Source: JAZGDL01 sp036477795 (GTDB lineage: Bacteria; Planctomycetota; Phycisphaerae; UBA1845). Taken from it: a stretch of DNA of 12,610 nt. The position numbers and the translations under genes were made by a program. Under the pieces are notes generated by a model. The model was not told the origin of the DNA. It did not search any database and worked only from the letters and a program-made list of their open reading frames with translations. The stretch spans positions 1 through 12,610 of the forward strand of contig JAZGDL010000362.1 of the NCBI GenBank assembly GCA_036477795.1. The letters run 5' to 3'. Below are positions 12,559-12,610 of the stretch, piece after piece (the stretch's first letter is position 1; each line of letters opens with the position of its first letter).

Positions 12559-12610
12559 ACGAATACGGGGGTTCAAACAGTAGGCATGTCTTAAAGGATC
12601 AAACATATGA
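12555..12610 (+). CDS. Start of a downstream gene, cut by the window edge
   Basis: The ATG at 12555 overlaps the TGA of the preceding frame (ATGA) and opens a frame to the window end: MNEYGGSNSRHVLKDQTY. This is too short to identify. The overlap suggests translational coupling. A second ATG at 12607 in another frame is a possible alternative start. Confidence 0.35.
   Translation, partial: MNEYGGSNSRHVLKDQTY

Overview
The window is a GC-rich bacterial chromosomal segment carrying housekeeping genes, secreted proteins and repeat-rich gaps. The best taxonomic guess is a Planctomycetota (Phycisphaerae-like) or related PVC-group bacterium. The reasons are two large secreted proteins ending in dockerin-like EF-hand pairs, a tandem NxxG-repeat secreted protein, a DUF547 lipoprotein, a eukaryote-like bacterial GlnRS, and intergenic hairpin and 'CGCAGAGA'-type repeats of the kind common in that group. 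This is inference from gene style, not from a marker phylogeny.

Layout from left to right. Nearly all genes lie on the minus strand. (1) 1-571 is the 5' part of a secreted Cys-containing protein, broken by a one-base shift in a run of nine G. (2) 749-1676 holds an Lnt-like membrane protein without the catalytic nitrilase domain, and a possible 77-codon gene in front of it. (3) 1677-2038 is a non-coding gap with a dense block of five hairpins inside an 8-bp inverted repeat. It ends in a consensus promoter placed so that the mRNA of the plus-strand zinc-ribbon gene (2039-2227) would be leaderless. (4) 2234-2367 is copy A of a dispersed low-complexity repeat; it supplies the stop codon of the DUF547 lipoprotein gene (2362-3300). 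(5) 3471-5393 is a secreted dockerin-bearing protein whose signal peptide is cut from the mature part by one in-frame TGA at a probable Trp codon. (6) 5530-7266 is a secreted protein of seven to eight ~60-residue repeats, also with a dockerin-like tail. (7) 7381-10485 is a likely two-gene operon, glnS followed by a DUF1015 gene. The glnS reading frame contains copy B of the dispersed repeat near its N-terminus. (8) 10486-10921 is a gap with a 209-bp fold-back element. (9) 10922-11992 is queA. (10) 12220-12610 holds two unrecognised plus-strand genes overlapping by ATGA, the second cut by the window edge.

Working together: glnS charges tRNA-Gln and queA makes queuosine precursor in tRNA, so both belong to translation, though a 436-bp gap separates them. 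The two dockerin-like proteins, the broken Cys-containing protein and the lipoprotein are exported. No defence system, CRISPR array, prophage or transposase was found. The most unusual content is the dispersed repeat translated inside glnS, the two precise lesions in secreted-protein genes, and the compact hairpin element.
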